Origin: Thecamonas trahens ATCC 50062
Taxonomy: Eukaryota; Apusozoa; Apusomonadida; Apusomonadidae
Direction of reading: 5' to 3'
DNA: 64,000 bases
NCBI RefSeq assembly: GCF_000142905.1
Contig: NW_013657629.1
Span: 178,460-242,459 of the forward strand
The notes below the pieces were generated by a model. It had not been told where the DNA came from. It was given only the letters and a program-made list of their open reading frames with translations, and did not search any database. Position 1 is the first letter of the stretch; each line of letters opens with the position of its first letter. The position numbers and the translations under genes are program-made. This document shows, one piece after another, positions 29,290 through 39,100 of the stretch.

Positions 29290-31509
29290 TTACGAGTCAC
29301 CACCGCCGCCGCCACCACCGCCATCGCCGCCTTTGTCGCCGCCTCCACCGCCACGGCGTCCATTGCGCCAATTACGATGACGGCTGCCGCGTCCTCTGCG
29401 CCCACCGCGCCCACCGCGCCCGCCGCGCCCTCCGCGCCCTCCGCGCCCTCCTTCGCCTCGGGAGCGATTCTTCGTACCCTGGCCCTGGCTCGATGCTTTC
29501 TGTCGGCCGCGTTTTGCGCCGTCGTTTGCACCACGGCCGCGCCGACCTCCGCGGCCACGATTGCCATCATTGTTGGTCTTGGTCGATCTGTTCTGTCCGT
29601 TGCCTTGCTGGCTGCGGCCCTTGCCACCCGACCGGCCTTTGCGGCCACCGCCGCCGTTCCCGCGGCCACCAAAAGCAGGCACCGGCGGCTTGACAACTTC
29701 GATGGCACCTTTGGTGTCGATGACAGCGGCAAAGGTGCCTCCACCGGCGAGCAGCTCATGCGCGCGGAGAAACTCGCTTTGGATATGGTCCGAGGACTCC
29801 GGGCGGAGAACGCGACCGAGGTTGTGGGTGGGGATGAAAGGATCCTCGATCTCGAGCATGGCAGTCTTGGGCGCAACAAACTTAATCTTCTCACCGCCGC
29901 GCTTGGTCTTGCCCCATGCTTTGACCGCCTTGGGCATTGGCGTCCCGAGCCGGATGCACACCACGTACTTGGCCGAGTCAAAGACGTGCCCGTAGTAGTG
30001 AAAGAAACCAAGAAGGAGCTCGGCGAGCCGCGGGTGCTCGGCAGCGGGTGTATCAGGTGCCTCACCAAAGTAGATGTTGTTGCCCTCAAACGGGAGCGTG
30101 TGGTTGAGCACGTCAGCGAGGGCGATGGCGCCGTTAGGCCCGGTCCCGGTTGGGACTTGCCGCGGCTGCAGCACACCACGGATCTGTAGGTAGAAGATGA
30201 CGAGAATGACGTACGCGTACGAGGAGAGCGAGCCTGCCGACGGCTCGTTGATGTTGCGGGCCTTGGACCAAATCTTGACCGCAAGCGCCAGCTGCCTGGC
30301 AACAGGTGCGTCGTCCATGTACTCGGCAAGCAGCTGCGAGTTGAAGACCGGGAGCAGGTTGTTGATCGAGACGTCGAGGTCGAGCGCAGGCTGGTGGCCG
30401 AAAGAGGCCTTGACGATGGGAACTTTAGCGCCGCCGATGAACAAGACGTCATGGAGGCCATGCTTGCGCTTCATGAACTGGTTGCGGATTTTCTTGAGCA
30501 GGGCACCAGCCTTGGTCCGCGTCCCCGACAGATGTTGTGGGACCTCTAGCGCCACGTCGAGGTCGGCCATACCCAGCGCCAGTCCGTTGGATGATGAGCC
30601 AAAGACGTGGAGACGGACACATGGTTCGGGCCCGCTTGCTCCGTGTTGCGACTCGTCCGACGCCAGGATGCATGACCCGCTGTAGCTCCGCGACATCAGG
30701 CCGTCCAGGATGTTGACCACCACGCCGAGCGCCGCCGTCTGTACCTTCCGCATCTTGGTCGTCGGTTCTTTGCTCTGCAGCTTGCGGCGGATCTCATGCT
30801 CCACGTTGGCCGCCCATCCGCCACTAGGCAACACCAGCTGAGGCCCATTGTCCATCATTGGCACCCATTCGCTGTCACTTACGTTGACGCCCGGCCAAGG
30901 CGCGAGGAACCGAATCCGCTCGTCCATCACCGGCTCCGGCTCCGGCTCGGCCTCGGTCTCGTCCTCGTCCTTTTTCTTCTTCTTCCTACGATTGCGCTTC
31001 TTCTTCTTCTTCTTGGGCTGTTCCGCGGGCTCGAGCGGAAGGATCATGGGCGTGCCAACATGAAGCTTGACAAAGTGCACCGCCGCCGACCGCACGTCGC
31101 CCGCCATGACCATGACCATCTCTGCACCATCGTCATCATCATCATCGTCATCATCACCATCGTCATCGTCATCGTTTTCATCATTGTTCCCGTCCTCGTC
31201 CACGTCGTCACCATAATTGTCATCCGCATCATCGCCAGCAACCACAGAAGGTCCGTGTGTCGCACCGGCTCCATCCGCTTCATCCGCTTCATCCGCTCCA
31301 TCAACTCCATCAACTCCATCGGCACCGTCCGGACTATTGGATGCGCCTGGACCGTCAGCATCAAGCCAGACGCGCTCGAACAAAGCTCTGCGCAGGCGGG
31401 AGGAGAGCTTCTCACCGCAACCGAGGGCAGTGCCTGGAAGGTGGTGTGTGTCCCCGGACGAGGGGTGGAGGAAGGCGTCGTACACAGCGCGTGCGCCTGG
31501 GATACTCAT
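29290..31509 (-). CDS. non-canonical poly(A)/poly(U) polymerase with RGG tail
   Basis: A 739-residue terminal nucleotidyltransferase of the Cid1/TRF4/TUT family. The N-terminal third is low complexity: an acidic run (DDDDDGDDDDDDDDD) and a basic run (PKKKKKKRNRRKKKKKDEDE). The polymerase-beta-like core starts near residue 230: LHVFGSSSNGLALGMADLDV holds the GS motif and the first two catalytic Asp residues (about 303-315), and PALDLDVSINN the third (about 375). The PAP-associated part follows with GSLSSYAYVILVIFYLQ and the late ELLLGFFHYYGHVFDS. The C-terminal 130 residues are Gly/Arg-rich RGG repeats, an RNA-binding and phase-separation type tail. Whether it adds A or U cannot be read with certainty; I do not see the decisive His reliably. 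Convergent with nothing; it lies head to tail with the SHIPPO gene. Confidence 0.85.
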   Translation of the reverse strand: MSIPGARAVYDAFLHPSSGDTHHLPGTALGCGEKLSSRLRRALFERVWLDADGPGASNSPDGADGVDGVDGADEADEADGAGATHGPSVVAGDDADDNYGDDVDEDGNNDENDDDDDGDDDDDDDDDGAEMVMVMAGDVRSAAVHFVKLHVGTPMILPLEPAEQPKKKKKKRNRRKKKKKDEDETEAEPEPEPVMDERIRFLAPWPGVNVSDSEWVPMMDNGPQLVLPSGGWAANVEHEIRRKLQSKEPTTKMRKVQTAALGVVVNILDGLMSRSYSGSCILASDESQHGASGPEPCVRLHVFGSSSNGLALGMADLDVALEVPQHLSGTRTKAGALLKKIRNQFMKRKHGLHDVLFIGGAKVPIVKASFGHQPALDLDVSINNLLPVFNSQLLAEYMDDAPVARQLALAVKIWSKARNINEPSAGSLSSYAYVILVIFYLQIRGVLQPRQVPTGTGPNGAIALADVLNHTLPFEGNNIYFGEAPDTPAAEHPRLAELLLGFFHYYGHVFDSAKYVVCIRLGTPMPKAVKAWGKTKRGGEKIKFVAPKTAMLEIEDPFIPTHNLGRVLRPESSDHIQSEFLRAHELLAGGGTFAAVIDTKGAIEVVKPPVPAFGGRGNGGGGRKGRSGGKGRSQQGNGQNRSTKTNNDGNRGRGGRRGRGANDGAKRGRQKASSQGQGTKNRSRGEGGRGGRGGRGGRGGRGGRRGRGSRHRNWRNGRRGGGGGDKGGDGGGGGGGGDS

Positions 31510-32121
31510 TCCTGGTGGTGGTGGTGGGGGGGGGGGGGGTCGGGTGTGGTCACCGCCGTCAGCGTGGTCAGACGGACTTGACGAGTTGGCGCCGAAGGGA
31601 GGGAGGTGCCTGGCGGGCGTGACGGTCGGTCGGATGGGTATGGGCTGGACGATGAGGGGTTTGGAACGAGTTGAGCCAGATCAAGAGCTGAGGGGAGATG
31701 ATGAAGATGATGATGAAGAGGTGGATGATGATAATGTGTGCGTGTGATGTATGTGGGGAATCTAGGGTGAGGATCGGATCGGATGGGGGGGGGGGGGGGG
31801 GGGGGGCGATGAGCAGGCACTAACACAGCGATGGTCCATCTGACCTGGCGCACACCATCCCCATACATCCACCCAGCCAAGTACAACAGACATGACCATA
31901 CCAATCTCCTCATATGGTCTCTGAGTTAGCCGTAGCCGCACACACCCATCGCCATCACATCCCATTCCGTCGCACCGTCCGCCCCTTCAACTGTCTGCCC
32001 ACCGGCAACGGACCACGCAGCCCAGGCACGGCAAGGCCACCGCATCATTGCCACCACCATCCAACTCCGCCCAACCTCATCCCCTCTTAGCCAGGCACGA
32101 CAGCGGCAACAACGACGACCA
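31510..32121. other. intergenic spacer with 22-G run
   Basis: 612 bases between divergent genes; both promoters must be here. It holds G runs at 31526-31539 (14) and 31785-31806 (22, the longest in the window). I see no RNA gene or convincing exon. Confidence 0.6.
31785..31806. repeat. 22-G homopolymer
   Basis: Longest single-base run in the window, in the promoter region of the nucleotidyltransferase gene. Similar runs: 13828-13846, 18286-18303 (C), 21841-21857, 22188-22206 (C), 48431-48448. Confidence 0.95.
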
Positions 32122-33123
32122 ATGCCCCGTGTGGCACCCCGGACAGTGCGACGTGCGCAGCAGGCTGGGCGTGGTGGTGGTGGTGGTGGTGGGTCGAGGC
32201 GAGCGAGTCAGACTGGCGGCCGCGGGGGTGATGCTCTTGAGGCTGCGCGCAAGGCCAAGCGACGGCGAATGCGGACAAACACGGCTGCAAACGGAGGTAT
32301 GCTGACACGCAAGTATGGATCTCCTGCGGCTGCTCGCATTGCCACGCTCCTGGCAACCATGGACGATAACGAGAAGGCCAGGTCCAAGGCCAGCCGCTCG
32401 TCATCGCAGCGCGCGGCGGGCAAGAAGAGCAAGTCGGCTCGCAAGGGCAAGGGCAAGGGCAAGGGCAAGGGCAGGACGTTGCGAGCTTCAAGGCAGAGGC
32501 GGCGATCGCGCCACAACTCGGACGAATCTTATCAGTTTGTCGAGTACGACGTAACGCTCAAGGCGGGCTCGTCGTCGTCGTCGTCGTCATCGTCCTCATC
32601 CCCGTCGGCCACGCTCTCCTCGGACGATGACAGGACAATAGACTTTGAGGACTCGCAGCCAGAGCTTGCAGTGCGAGCCGGCGTGACGAAGAAAAAGCGG
32701 CGGAAGCGGCGGAGAAGTGGCGGTTCCGGCCGGCGCCGACGGCGGGGTGCACGAAGCGGCAAGCGTGTGACACTCAAGTCAGCGTCGCGAACCGCAACCG
32801 CGTCTGCCAGTGGCGCCGGGTCGGACGAGGCTAGCGATGAGTCACCAGCAGGCGGTAGTGCAGCGGTGGGCCTCTCGCGCTGGCAGCGGGCCAAGCGGCG
32901 GGTGTTCGGACGAGGCAAGGCGACTGACGCCGACTCGTCGAGTAGAAGCGCGACAGCGAGCACAACCACCTCGCTGGCAGCGTCATCGTCGCATCATCCG
33001 CCTCCACCACGTCGCGAGCGGGCCGAGCCACGGCCGCGACGGACAAGTCGACGCGGGCATGGTGGCGTGCGTGTGCGGCACAGCCGGCGGCATCGGCATC
33101 GGCACTCACGCCGGCGGGCATGA
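32122..33123 (+). CDS. basic, Ser/Arg/Lys-rich low-complexity protein
   Basis: A 333-residue frame from ATG 32122 with no recognised domain. It contains an (RKGKGKGKGKG) run, a stretch of eleven Ser, the acidic segment DDDRTIDFEDSQPELAV, Arg/Lys blocks (TKKKRRKRRRSGGSGRRRRR) and ends in an Arg/His tail. The composition suggests a nuclear or nucleolar disordered protein. It lies 48 bases from the stop of the convergent NOP16 gene, a spacing like that of other gene pairs here, which supports it being real; codon periodicity is weak because of the low complexity. Confidence 0.5.
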   Translation: MPRVAPRTVRRAQQAGRGGGGGGGSRRASQTGGRGGDALEAARKAKRRRMRTNTAANGGMLTRKYGSPAAARIATLLATMDDNEKARSKASRSSSQRAAGKKSKSARKGKGKGKGKGRTLRASRQRRRSRHNSDESYQFVEYDVTLKAGSSSSSSSSSSSPSATLSSDDDRTIDFEDSQPELAVRAGVTKKKRRKRRRSGGSGRRRRRGARSGKRVTLKSASRTATASASGAGSDEASDESPAGGSAAVGLSRWQRAKRRVFGRGKATDADSSSRSATASTTTSLAASSSHHPPPPRRERAEPRPRRTSRRGHGGVRVRHSRRHRHRHSRRRA

Positions 33124-33171
33124 ATACGGCACAAGAAATACAATGAAAGCGATGGTGTGGTCTGTGTGTGT

Positions 33172-33906
33172 TCATTCGCTCTCCTCGCCGTCGTCCTCGC
33201 TGCTCTCGTCATAGTCGCTGACAGCGGCGGCGGCGGCCTCTGCAGCGGCCTCCTCGGCATCCATGCGGGCGATCTGGGCCCTGTAGTTGGCCTTTGAAAT
33301 GGCGCGATGCTCACGGTTGGTAAGCGGCTCCTTGCCGGCGATGAGACGGACCTCGTTTGTGGTGTAGAGGTCCATGCCGCCAAAGCGATCGTCGAGGACG
33401 CGCTCGAACATCTCGTTGTAGATGGCGAGCGACTTTGCGAGCTGTGTGGCGGTCTTCTGCCAGCGGTTGAGGCGCATGTCGCGAGCCATCTTGGCGACGT
33501 CATCGCCATGCTTCTTGACAAAGGCATGCATGTCACGGAACTGCTGTGCCGAGAGCGAGCGGAAGCGGAGCGGCTTCTTCCGCTTGGCCTGCTTCTCCAG
33601 CTCTGCCACAATGTTGAGGTCCTGCAGCTTCTGACCAGGCTGAAGGGTAATGGTAGTGACACCATCTGACGACGCTGCGGCAGCCTGACGACTCTTCTTC
33701 CGATCGGCCTTGGACTGAGAGCTGTTGATGGCAATGTTCGTCGCCCGCACCAGACCGAGGTTCTTGTAGTTCTCCGTCACCGTCTTGTCCGAGTCCCACT
33801 TGCTCCGCACAATGGCATTGTTCACAAACACCTTGTCCTTCCGCTTGTTCCGACGAGAGACCTTGCCCGCATGCGACCGACGCGGCCGTGCCACAGACCG
33901 TGCCAT
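33172..33906 (-). CDS. NOP16: ribosome biogenesis protein NOP16
   Basis: A 244-residue nucleolar factor for 60S subunit assembly. The N-terminus is a basic stretch (ARPRRSHAGKVSRRNKRKDK) followed by the family's diagnostic VRSKWDSDKTVTENYKNLGL, where Nop16 proteins have W-D-x-x-K-(S/T)-V-x-x-N-x-x-x-x-G-L. The C-terminal half carries the conserved KHGDDVAKMARDMRLNRWQK and the TATQLAKSLAIY helix, then an acidic tail (DYDESSEDDGEESE). Length is close to the yeast protein. No intron. The start, MARSVARPRRSH, is the only reasonable ATG. Confidence 0.92.
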   Translation of the reverse strand: MARSVARPRRSHAGKVSRRNKRKDKVFVNNAIVRSKWDSDKTVTENYKNLGLVRATNIAINSSQSKADRKKSRQAAAASSDGVTTITLQPGQKLQDLNIVAELEKQAKRKKPLRFRSLSAQQFRDMHAFVKKHGDDVAKMARDMRLNRWQKTATQLAKSLAIYNEMFERVLDDRFGGMDLYTTNEVRLIAGKEPLTNREHRAISKANYRAQIARMDAEEAAAEAAAAAVSDYDESSEDDGEESE

Positions 33907-34782
33907 TCTGCTTTTGTCTTGCTTTTGCTGCGTGAGGTGTGTTGGTCTTCGTCCCTAACTCCGTCCCCGCCCCCCCCTCCCTCCCCGTGCCTGGTCACCC
34001 GGTGATGGATGGCTTCTCGGATGGATGGCCTGTTGCCAATGACCAAATGGTGGACAGGGGAGGGGGGGGATGGTCTCGACATGGATGGAGTGGTTGGGAG
34101 GGGGTGATGATGATGGTGGTTGGGAGGGTGTGATGATGGTTGGGAGGGTGTGATGATGATGATGGTTGGGAGGGTGTGATGATGATGGTGGTTGGGAGGG
34201 TGTGATGATGGTTGGGAGGGTGTGATGATGATGATGGTGGTGGTTGGGAGGGCGATGATGGTGGTGGTGGTTGGGAGGGGGTGATGATGATGGTGGTTGG
34301 GAGGGTGTGATGATGGTTGGGAGGGTGTGATGATGATGATGGTTGGGAGGGTGTGATGATGATGGTGGTTGGGAGGGGGTGATGATGATGGTGGTTGGGA
34401 GGGCGATGATGGTGGTGGTTGGGAGGGCGATGATGGTGGTGGTGGTTGGGAGGGGGTGATGATGATGGTGGTTGGGAGGGGGATGATGCTGGTTGGGAGA
34501 GTGTGATGATGATGGTGGTTGGGAGGGGGATGATGCTGGTTGGGAGGGGGTTGATGGTGGTTGGGAGGGGGATGATGGTGGTCGGACGGGTGATGGCCAT
34601 CAGCTGAATGATAGTGATCAGCTGGATGCCAGCCAGCAACAAGACAGAGTATTGAGGTTGCGCTGGGTGATCGGCTGCGTGGTGGTGATCAGCAGGTGGT
34701 GGGTGACCAACTAACCTGCGTCGTCAGCCAGACAACAGTCCCCGACTCAGGTCCTGGCACCGCACTCGCATCATTCCCCATC
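33907..34782. promoter_or_regulatory. divergent spacer, NOP16 / DUF1295 gene
   Basis: 876 bases between divergent starts, more than half of it the G/T-rich minisatellite at 34077-34590. Sequence outside the array shows no clear motif or exon. Confidence 0.5.
34077..34590. repeat. GATGATGGTGGTTGGGAGGG minisatellite
   Basis: About twenty units of variable length (roughly 20-30 bases) with the shared core GGTTGGGAGGG followed by G/C/T-rich filler and 1-4 ATG/GTG triplets. One strand is purine-rich with regularly spaced G triplets, so it could form G-quadruplexes. It lies upstream of both divergent genes. Confidence 0.9.
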
Positions 34783-35634
34783 ATGGGCATTCTCTCCACG
34801 CTCGGATACGCTGCTGCCGTCGACTTTGCCTTCCAATGGATTGCGTTCTCTGTTGCGGCTGTGCTCCAGACCGAGGTCTTCTACGACGCTGTTGGGACGT
34901 CGACCTTTGTGACCCTGGCGTGTCTGGCGGTGATGCGATGGTGCGGGGCTGACGAGATCGAGGCCGGAAACGGCGTTACAGCGGGCGCGACCATCACGCC
35001 TGAGGCACCAATGCGCATGGTGGTGGCGACGTGTGCGGTGGTGGTCTGGGGCGTCAGGCTGGGATCGTACCTCGTGCGGCGCATCGCGCAGGACAAGCAC
35101 GACTCGCGGTTCGACAAGGTCCGCGATCGCCCGCTCCGCTTCTTTGTCTACTGGACGCTGCAGGGTGTGTGGGTCTTTGTCACTCTTCTGCCGATCCTTA
35201 TCCTGGCTGGCATGCCGCTTGCGGTCTCGGGCCTCCCGCTGGGCATGCTGGATGTCTTCGGCCTGGTCGTCTACGGCATCGGTCTGGCTCTGGAGGCTGT
35301 GGCCGACACCCAGAAGGCGGCCTTCCGCGCTAATCCGGACAACAAGGGCAAGTTTATCAACGTTGGTCTGTGGGCTATCTCCCGCCACCCCAACTACTTT
35401 GGCGAAATCCTGGTATGGACCGGGATCTGGCTTCTGGCGCTCACCAGCCTGATGTCGTACTCGCCGGTTGTAGCCGCTGTCTCTGCCATCTCGCCGGCCT
35501 TTGTCGCCCACCTCCTCATCAACATGTCTGGCATCCCGCTCCTTGAGCGTGCCGCCGACAAAAAGTGGGGTGACGATGCCGACTACAAGGCGTACAAGGC
35601 CGGCACCGCTGTCCTTGTCCCGTATCTGTGGTAG
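34783..35634 (+). CDS. DUF1295 membrane protein, steroid 5-alpha-reductase-like
   Basis: A 283-residue polytopic protein with six or seven hydrophobic segments. The C-terminal half has the signature of the DUF1295/ICMT/steroid-reductase fold: FRANPDNKGKFINVGLWAIS, then RHPNYFGEILVWTGIWLL (about residue 205), and LLERAADKKWGDDADYKAYK. In this fold RHPxYxGE lies at the NAD(P)H- or SAM-binding face. Family members are reductases or methyltransferases of lipids; the exact substrate is unknown. The ATG at 34783 (MGILSTLGYAAAVDF) matches the usual N-terminus; upstream in-frame sequence is not conserved-looking. Confidence 0.88.
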   Translation: MGILSTLGYAAAVDFAFQWIAFSVAAVLQTEVFYDAVGTSTFVTLACLAVMRWCGADEIEAGNGVTAGATITPEAPMRMVVATCAVVVWGVRLGSYLVRRIAQDKHDSRFDKVRDRPLRFFVYWTLQGVWVFVTLLPILILAGMPLAVSGLPLGMLDVFGLVVYGIGLALEAVADTQKAAFRANPDNKGKFINVGLWAISRHPNYFGEILVWTGIWLLALTSLMSYSPVVAAVSAISPAFVAHLLINMSGIPLLERAADKKWGDDADYKAYKAGTAVLVPYLW

Positions 35635-35844
35635 ACCCTCCCCCGCCCTTGTCGCCCGCTCCCACCGCCCTTGTCGCCCGCTCCCACCACCACCATCGCC
35701 ATCACCATCCCCTCTGCTCGCCGCCGGCTGCAGCCAAGCAGACGGAGCGCAGGCCGATGATCAAGACAAACCGTGCATGATGCCCATGGCCGTCATGACC
35801 AATCCGTGCCCTACTGTGGTGTCGTGTAGTGCCATATGGATTGG

Positions 35845-35848
<4 letters not shown>

Positions 35849-35910
<62 letters not shown>
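35849..35910. repeat. (TG)31 microsatellite
   Basis: 62 uninterrupted bases of TG in the 527-base spacer between the DUF1295 gene and the URB2-like gene. The rest of that spacer is C/A-rich CCCACAC sequence directly before the start codon, with no exon seen. Confidence 0.98.
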
Positions 35911-35911
<1 letters not shown>

Positions 35912-36161
35912 TGACATGGTCGCATCGTGATGGATGTGCAATGTAACTAGATGGTGGCCACATGAGCCGGCTATCACCGCTCGTAGCAAACGTCCGCCGC
36001 CAGCCGGAGTGACCACTCCCCATCCATCACCATCACCATCTGCCCTCCTCCCCCCGTCCCACACCCCTCCCCACACATCCCCAACCCACCCACACCCACA
36101 CACCCACACATACCCACACACCCGCACACCTAAACCCATACCCCACACACCCTCGCCCATC

Positions 36162-39100
36162 ATGAAGGTCATCTCGTCGTCCGAACTGAAGAAGATCCTC
36201 ACTATGAGCTACACCACGGTGCCGGACAAGTTTGCTCTGGTCGCCTCCATCTCGGCTGGACAGACCTCGGTGGCCATGCCCGGCCTCACCAACTACCTCC
36301 TCAATTGGGCTGTGACTGGCTTGGCAAAGTCATGCAAAGCGGCGCGGAAGAAAAAAGTGACTTCGCCTGAAAAACTAGGAAAGTCGCTCGTCCTTGACCC
36401 TTCGGCCTGGCAAGTCATCACCATCCTTGCCCGCAAGGCTCTTGCCGATCCTTCAGCTGCTCCGGCTGCTCTCGACGAGCTCTGCCGCTCGGCGCTCTGG
36501 GTCATGTCCTTTGTCCTGCAGCTTGCTGGGCCCTCGTGGGTCCCGCGCCTCCGCCCGCTTGCGGACCTCCTTGCCTCGCAGGCCATGCCGCTTGATCGCC
36601 GCTTTGAGGTTATCTCGGGCCTCGCCACCGTCGTCGCCAACCATCCTGCTGATGCTCCGGCGGCTGACTGGCTCGCCTCTGCCATCGAGCGGACTGCTTC
36701 GGTTGCTGCCGAGTACAACGTCCAGCGCAAGGTCTTCGTCGCCGTTGTCGAACTCCTGCCCAAGCTCGTCGACGTTGTCGTCGCCGCAACCTCGCGCCCG
36801 CACCTCATCGCCGCCATCCGCACTCTCCTCCGCATAGCCCTCTTCCACCACGACCACCTGCCGGACTTCCAGCTCGCGTTCACCAATCCGCCATCCATTC
36901 TCAGCACCGAGTCGTCCGGCTCCAAGCGCAAGGCCCGCTCCGCTGACACCGACGCCAACGGGAACGACGACGCCAAGCCGACTGCGCCCAAGCGCCGCCG
37001 CGGCGCCAGCGCCCGCGTCTATGAGGGCGACGACAAGACCTCGTTCCAGCGCGAGCTCTTTGCCGTCCTCTCCAAGCTCCTCGCTGCCGATGCCACCCGG
37101 TCCGCCGCCCTCGAGCTCTGCACCTGGTTTATGTCCGACTACGCCCTTGCTCTCCTCCTCGAGTACTCGCACGGCTCGTCACGCGGACTCTCCACCTCGA
37201 CTGCCCTCAGCCGTTTCTCGTCCAAGGTCAAGGTCTCGGCCGCCATGGCCGATCCCATCGCCGCCGCGTCGGCCGCCGTCGCCTCGTCGGCCCGCGCCTC
37301 GGTCGCCGCCGCCGCCGCGTCGGCCGCCGCCGTCGCCGATCCGGCCAACGCCGGCGTCCCCATCGCCGCCCTCATCGCCATGGTCCAGCCCAAGCAGCGG
37401 GTCTCCATCCGCAAGGCACACTTTTCGTTCCTCAGCGAGCTCCTGCACGCCATTGCTGTCTCGACTCCGGCTGACCACCCCAAGCTCTGGCCCACCGTCG
37501 TCGCCATCCTCGCCACTCTCGTCGACTACGACATCTACTCGCGCGTCTCCATCACCCGCACTACCCAGACCAAGTTCATGGCGTCCGTCGTCGAGTACGC
37601 CGCAGCCGCCGTCACCCGCGCGCCGTCGTCGGACGATGCCTCCGGCCCCTTTGCTGTTCTTGCCCTCCTCCTCGACGTCTCGTACTCGCTCGTCGAGCCG
37701 GCCATCCCCACCGCGCTTCCCATCGCATGCGCCGACCTTGCCGTCCTCGACGCCTCTGCGCCGCAGATCCGCTTCCTTCTCGGCGTTCTCGGCGTCTACG
37801 CCGGTCTCTCGCAGCTCCCGTCCTTTATCGAGTACGTTGCTGCTGCGCTCGCCGCCGCTACGACGAGCTCGTCGTCGAGCTCGGCCCGTCAGGCGCCGCC
37901 GACCTACACCGGATGGAAAACGGTGCTCGGCGAGTTCCAGTCGGCCACCACCAAGCTGGTCATTGGCTCGCACCTCATGTCGATCTGGTCGGCGCTTGAG
38001 ACCGCACTTGACGCCGCCGCCGACGCGCCGACGCCTGCCCCGTTCTGCACCCTCGCCTCGCTCGCCGCCGCCTTCATCACCGGCATCCGCATGACTGGCC
38101 CGCGGGTGAACAAGGTCGCCGACCTTGCGCGCACCTTTGCCACCTCTGTTCTCCGCCCGCACCTGGTCGCCTCGGGCTGCTCGGCTACCGAGGCCCGTGC
38201 TGCTGCCGCCGCCTCGGTCTACGCCGCCATCCGCGGCCTCCTCCGCCGTGCCCGCGACGCCACCCGCGCCGCCTTTGACGCCGTCTCTCTCGACAATGAC
38301 CTTGTCTGGCTCGCTCCGTGGATGGAGGCATCCGTTGCCGCTACCACACCGGGCAAGCTGCCGTTTGCCGCCGCCGCTGGCAGCATCAACCCGTACGCCA
38401 CCTACCTTCTCGCCCGCGTCGAGATTGCTCACATCATGAGCCTCCACGACGCCTACACGCTGGCCGTCAACTCGGTCGGGACCATCATGACCCACACCAC
38501 CATCGCCGAGAACGACGCCAGTACCGACGCTGCCGCCGTAGACGTCGAGAAGGCTTCGGACGCCCTTGCCGCCGCTATCAACCGCATCGACCTGCCAAGC
38601 CTCAAGGCCGAGCTTACCGCGGCTGTCGCCCGAGTCGCCTCCGTCGTGCCGCGTCTCGACGCTGCTGCTGTGAGCAGCTACGGAGTCTGGCACGGCTGCG
38701 AGCTTGCGCTCCTGAGCGACGACGGAGCGAGCAAGGCGTCGACGTCGACGGTCCTCATTGTCGGCATCTGGCAGCTCATCACCTCGCACATCGACATTCT
38801 CTCGGTCTACGCCTCAGACGCACTTTTGCTCCAGTGGGCCGAGAGTCTGCTGCACGGGGGAGCTGCAGACGCGGGTGCCGCGGCCGATGGCGGCGTCACC
38901 GTCGCGTCCATCTCGCGCGCGCTCCTCGCTCACGAGGGCCTGGCGGAGATCCGGCCGCTGCGCGCGCCCATGGCTGCTGCCTTTGTGGCGGCGGTCTCCT
39001 CAGCCGGTGGACACCCCGCGGCACGGGCTCTGGCCAAGGCCACGGCCAAGGTTGGATCGTCCAAGTTTGTGGCCACCGTCAAGCGGGCGATGGATGCAAC

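Noticed and set aside
35849-35910. His/Thr repeat peptides read across the TG microsatellites (also 47749-47819)
   Set aside because: Frames exist only because dinucleotide repeats have no stops; no flanking coding signal.
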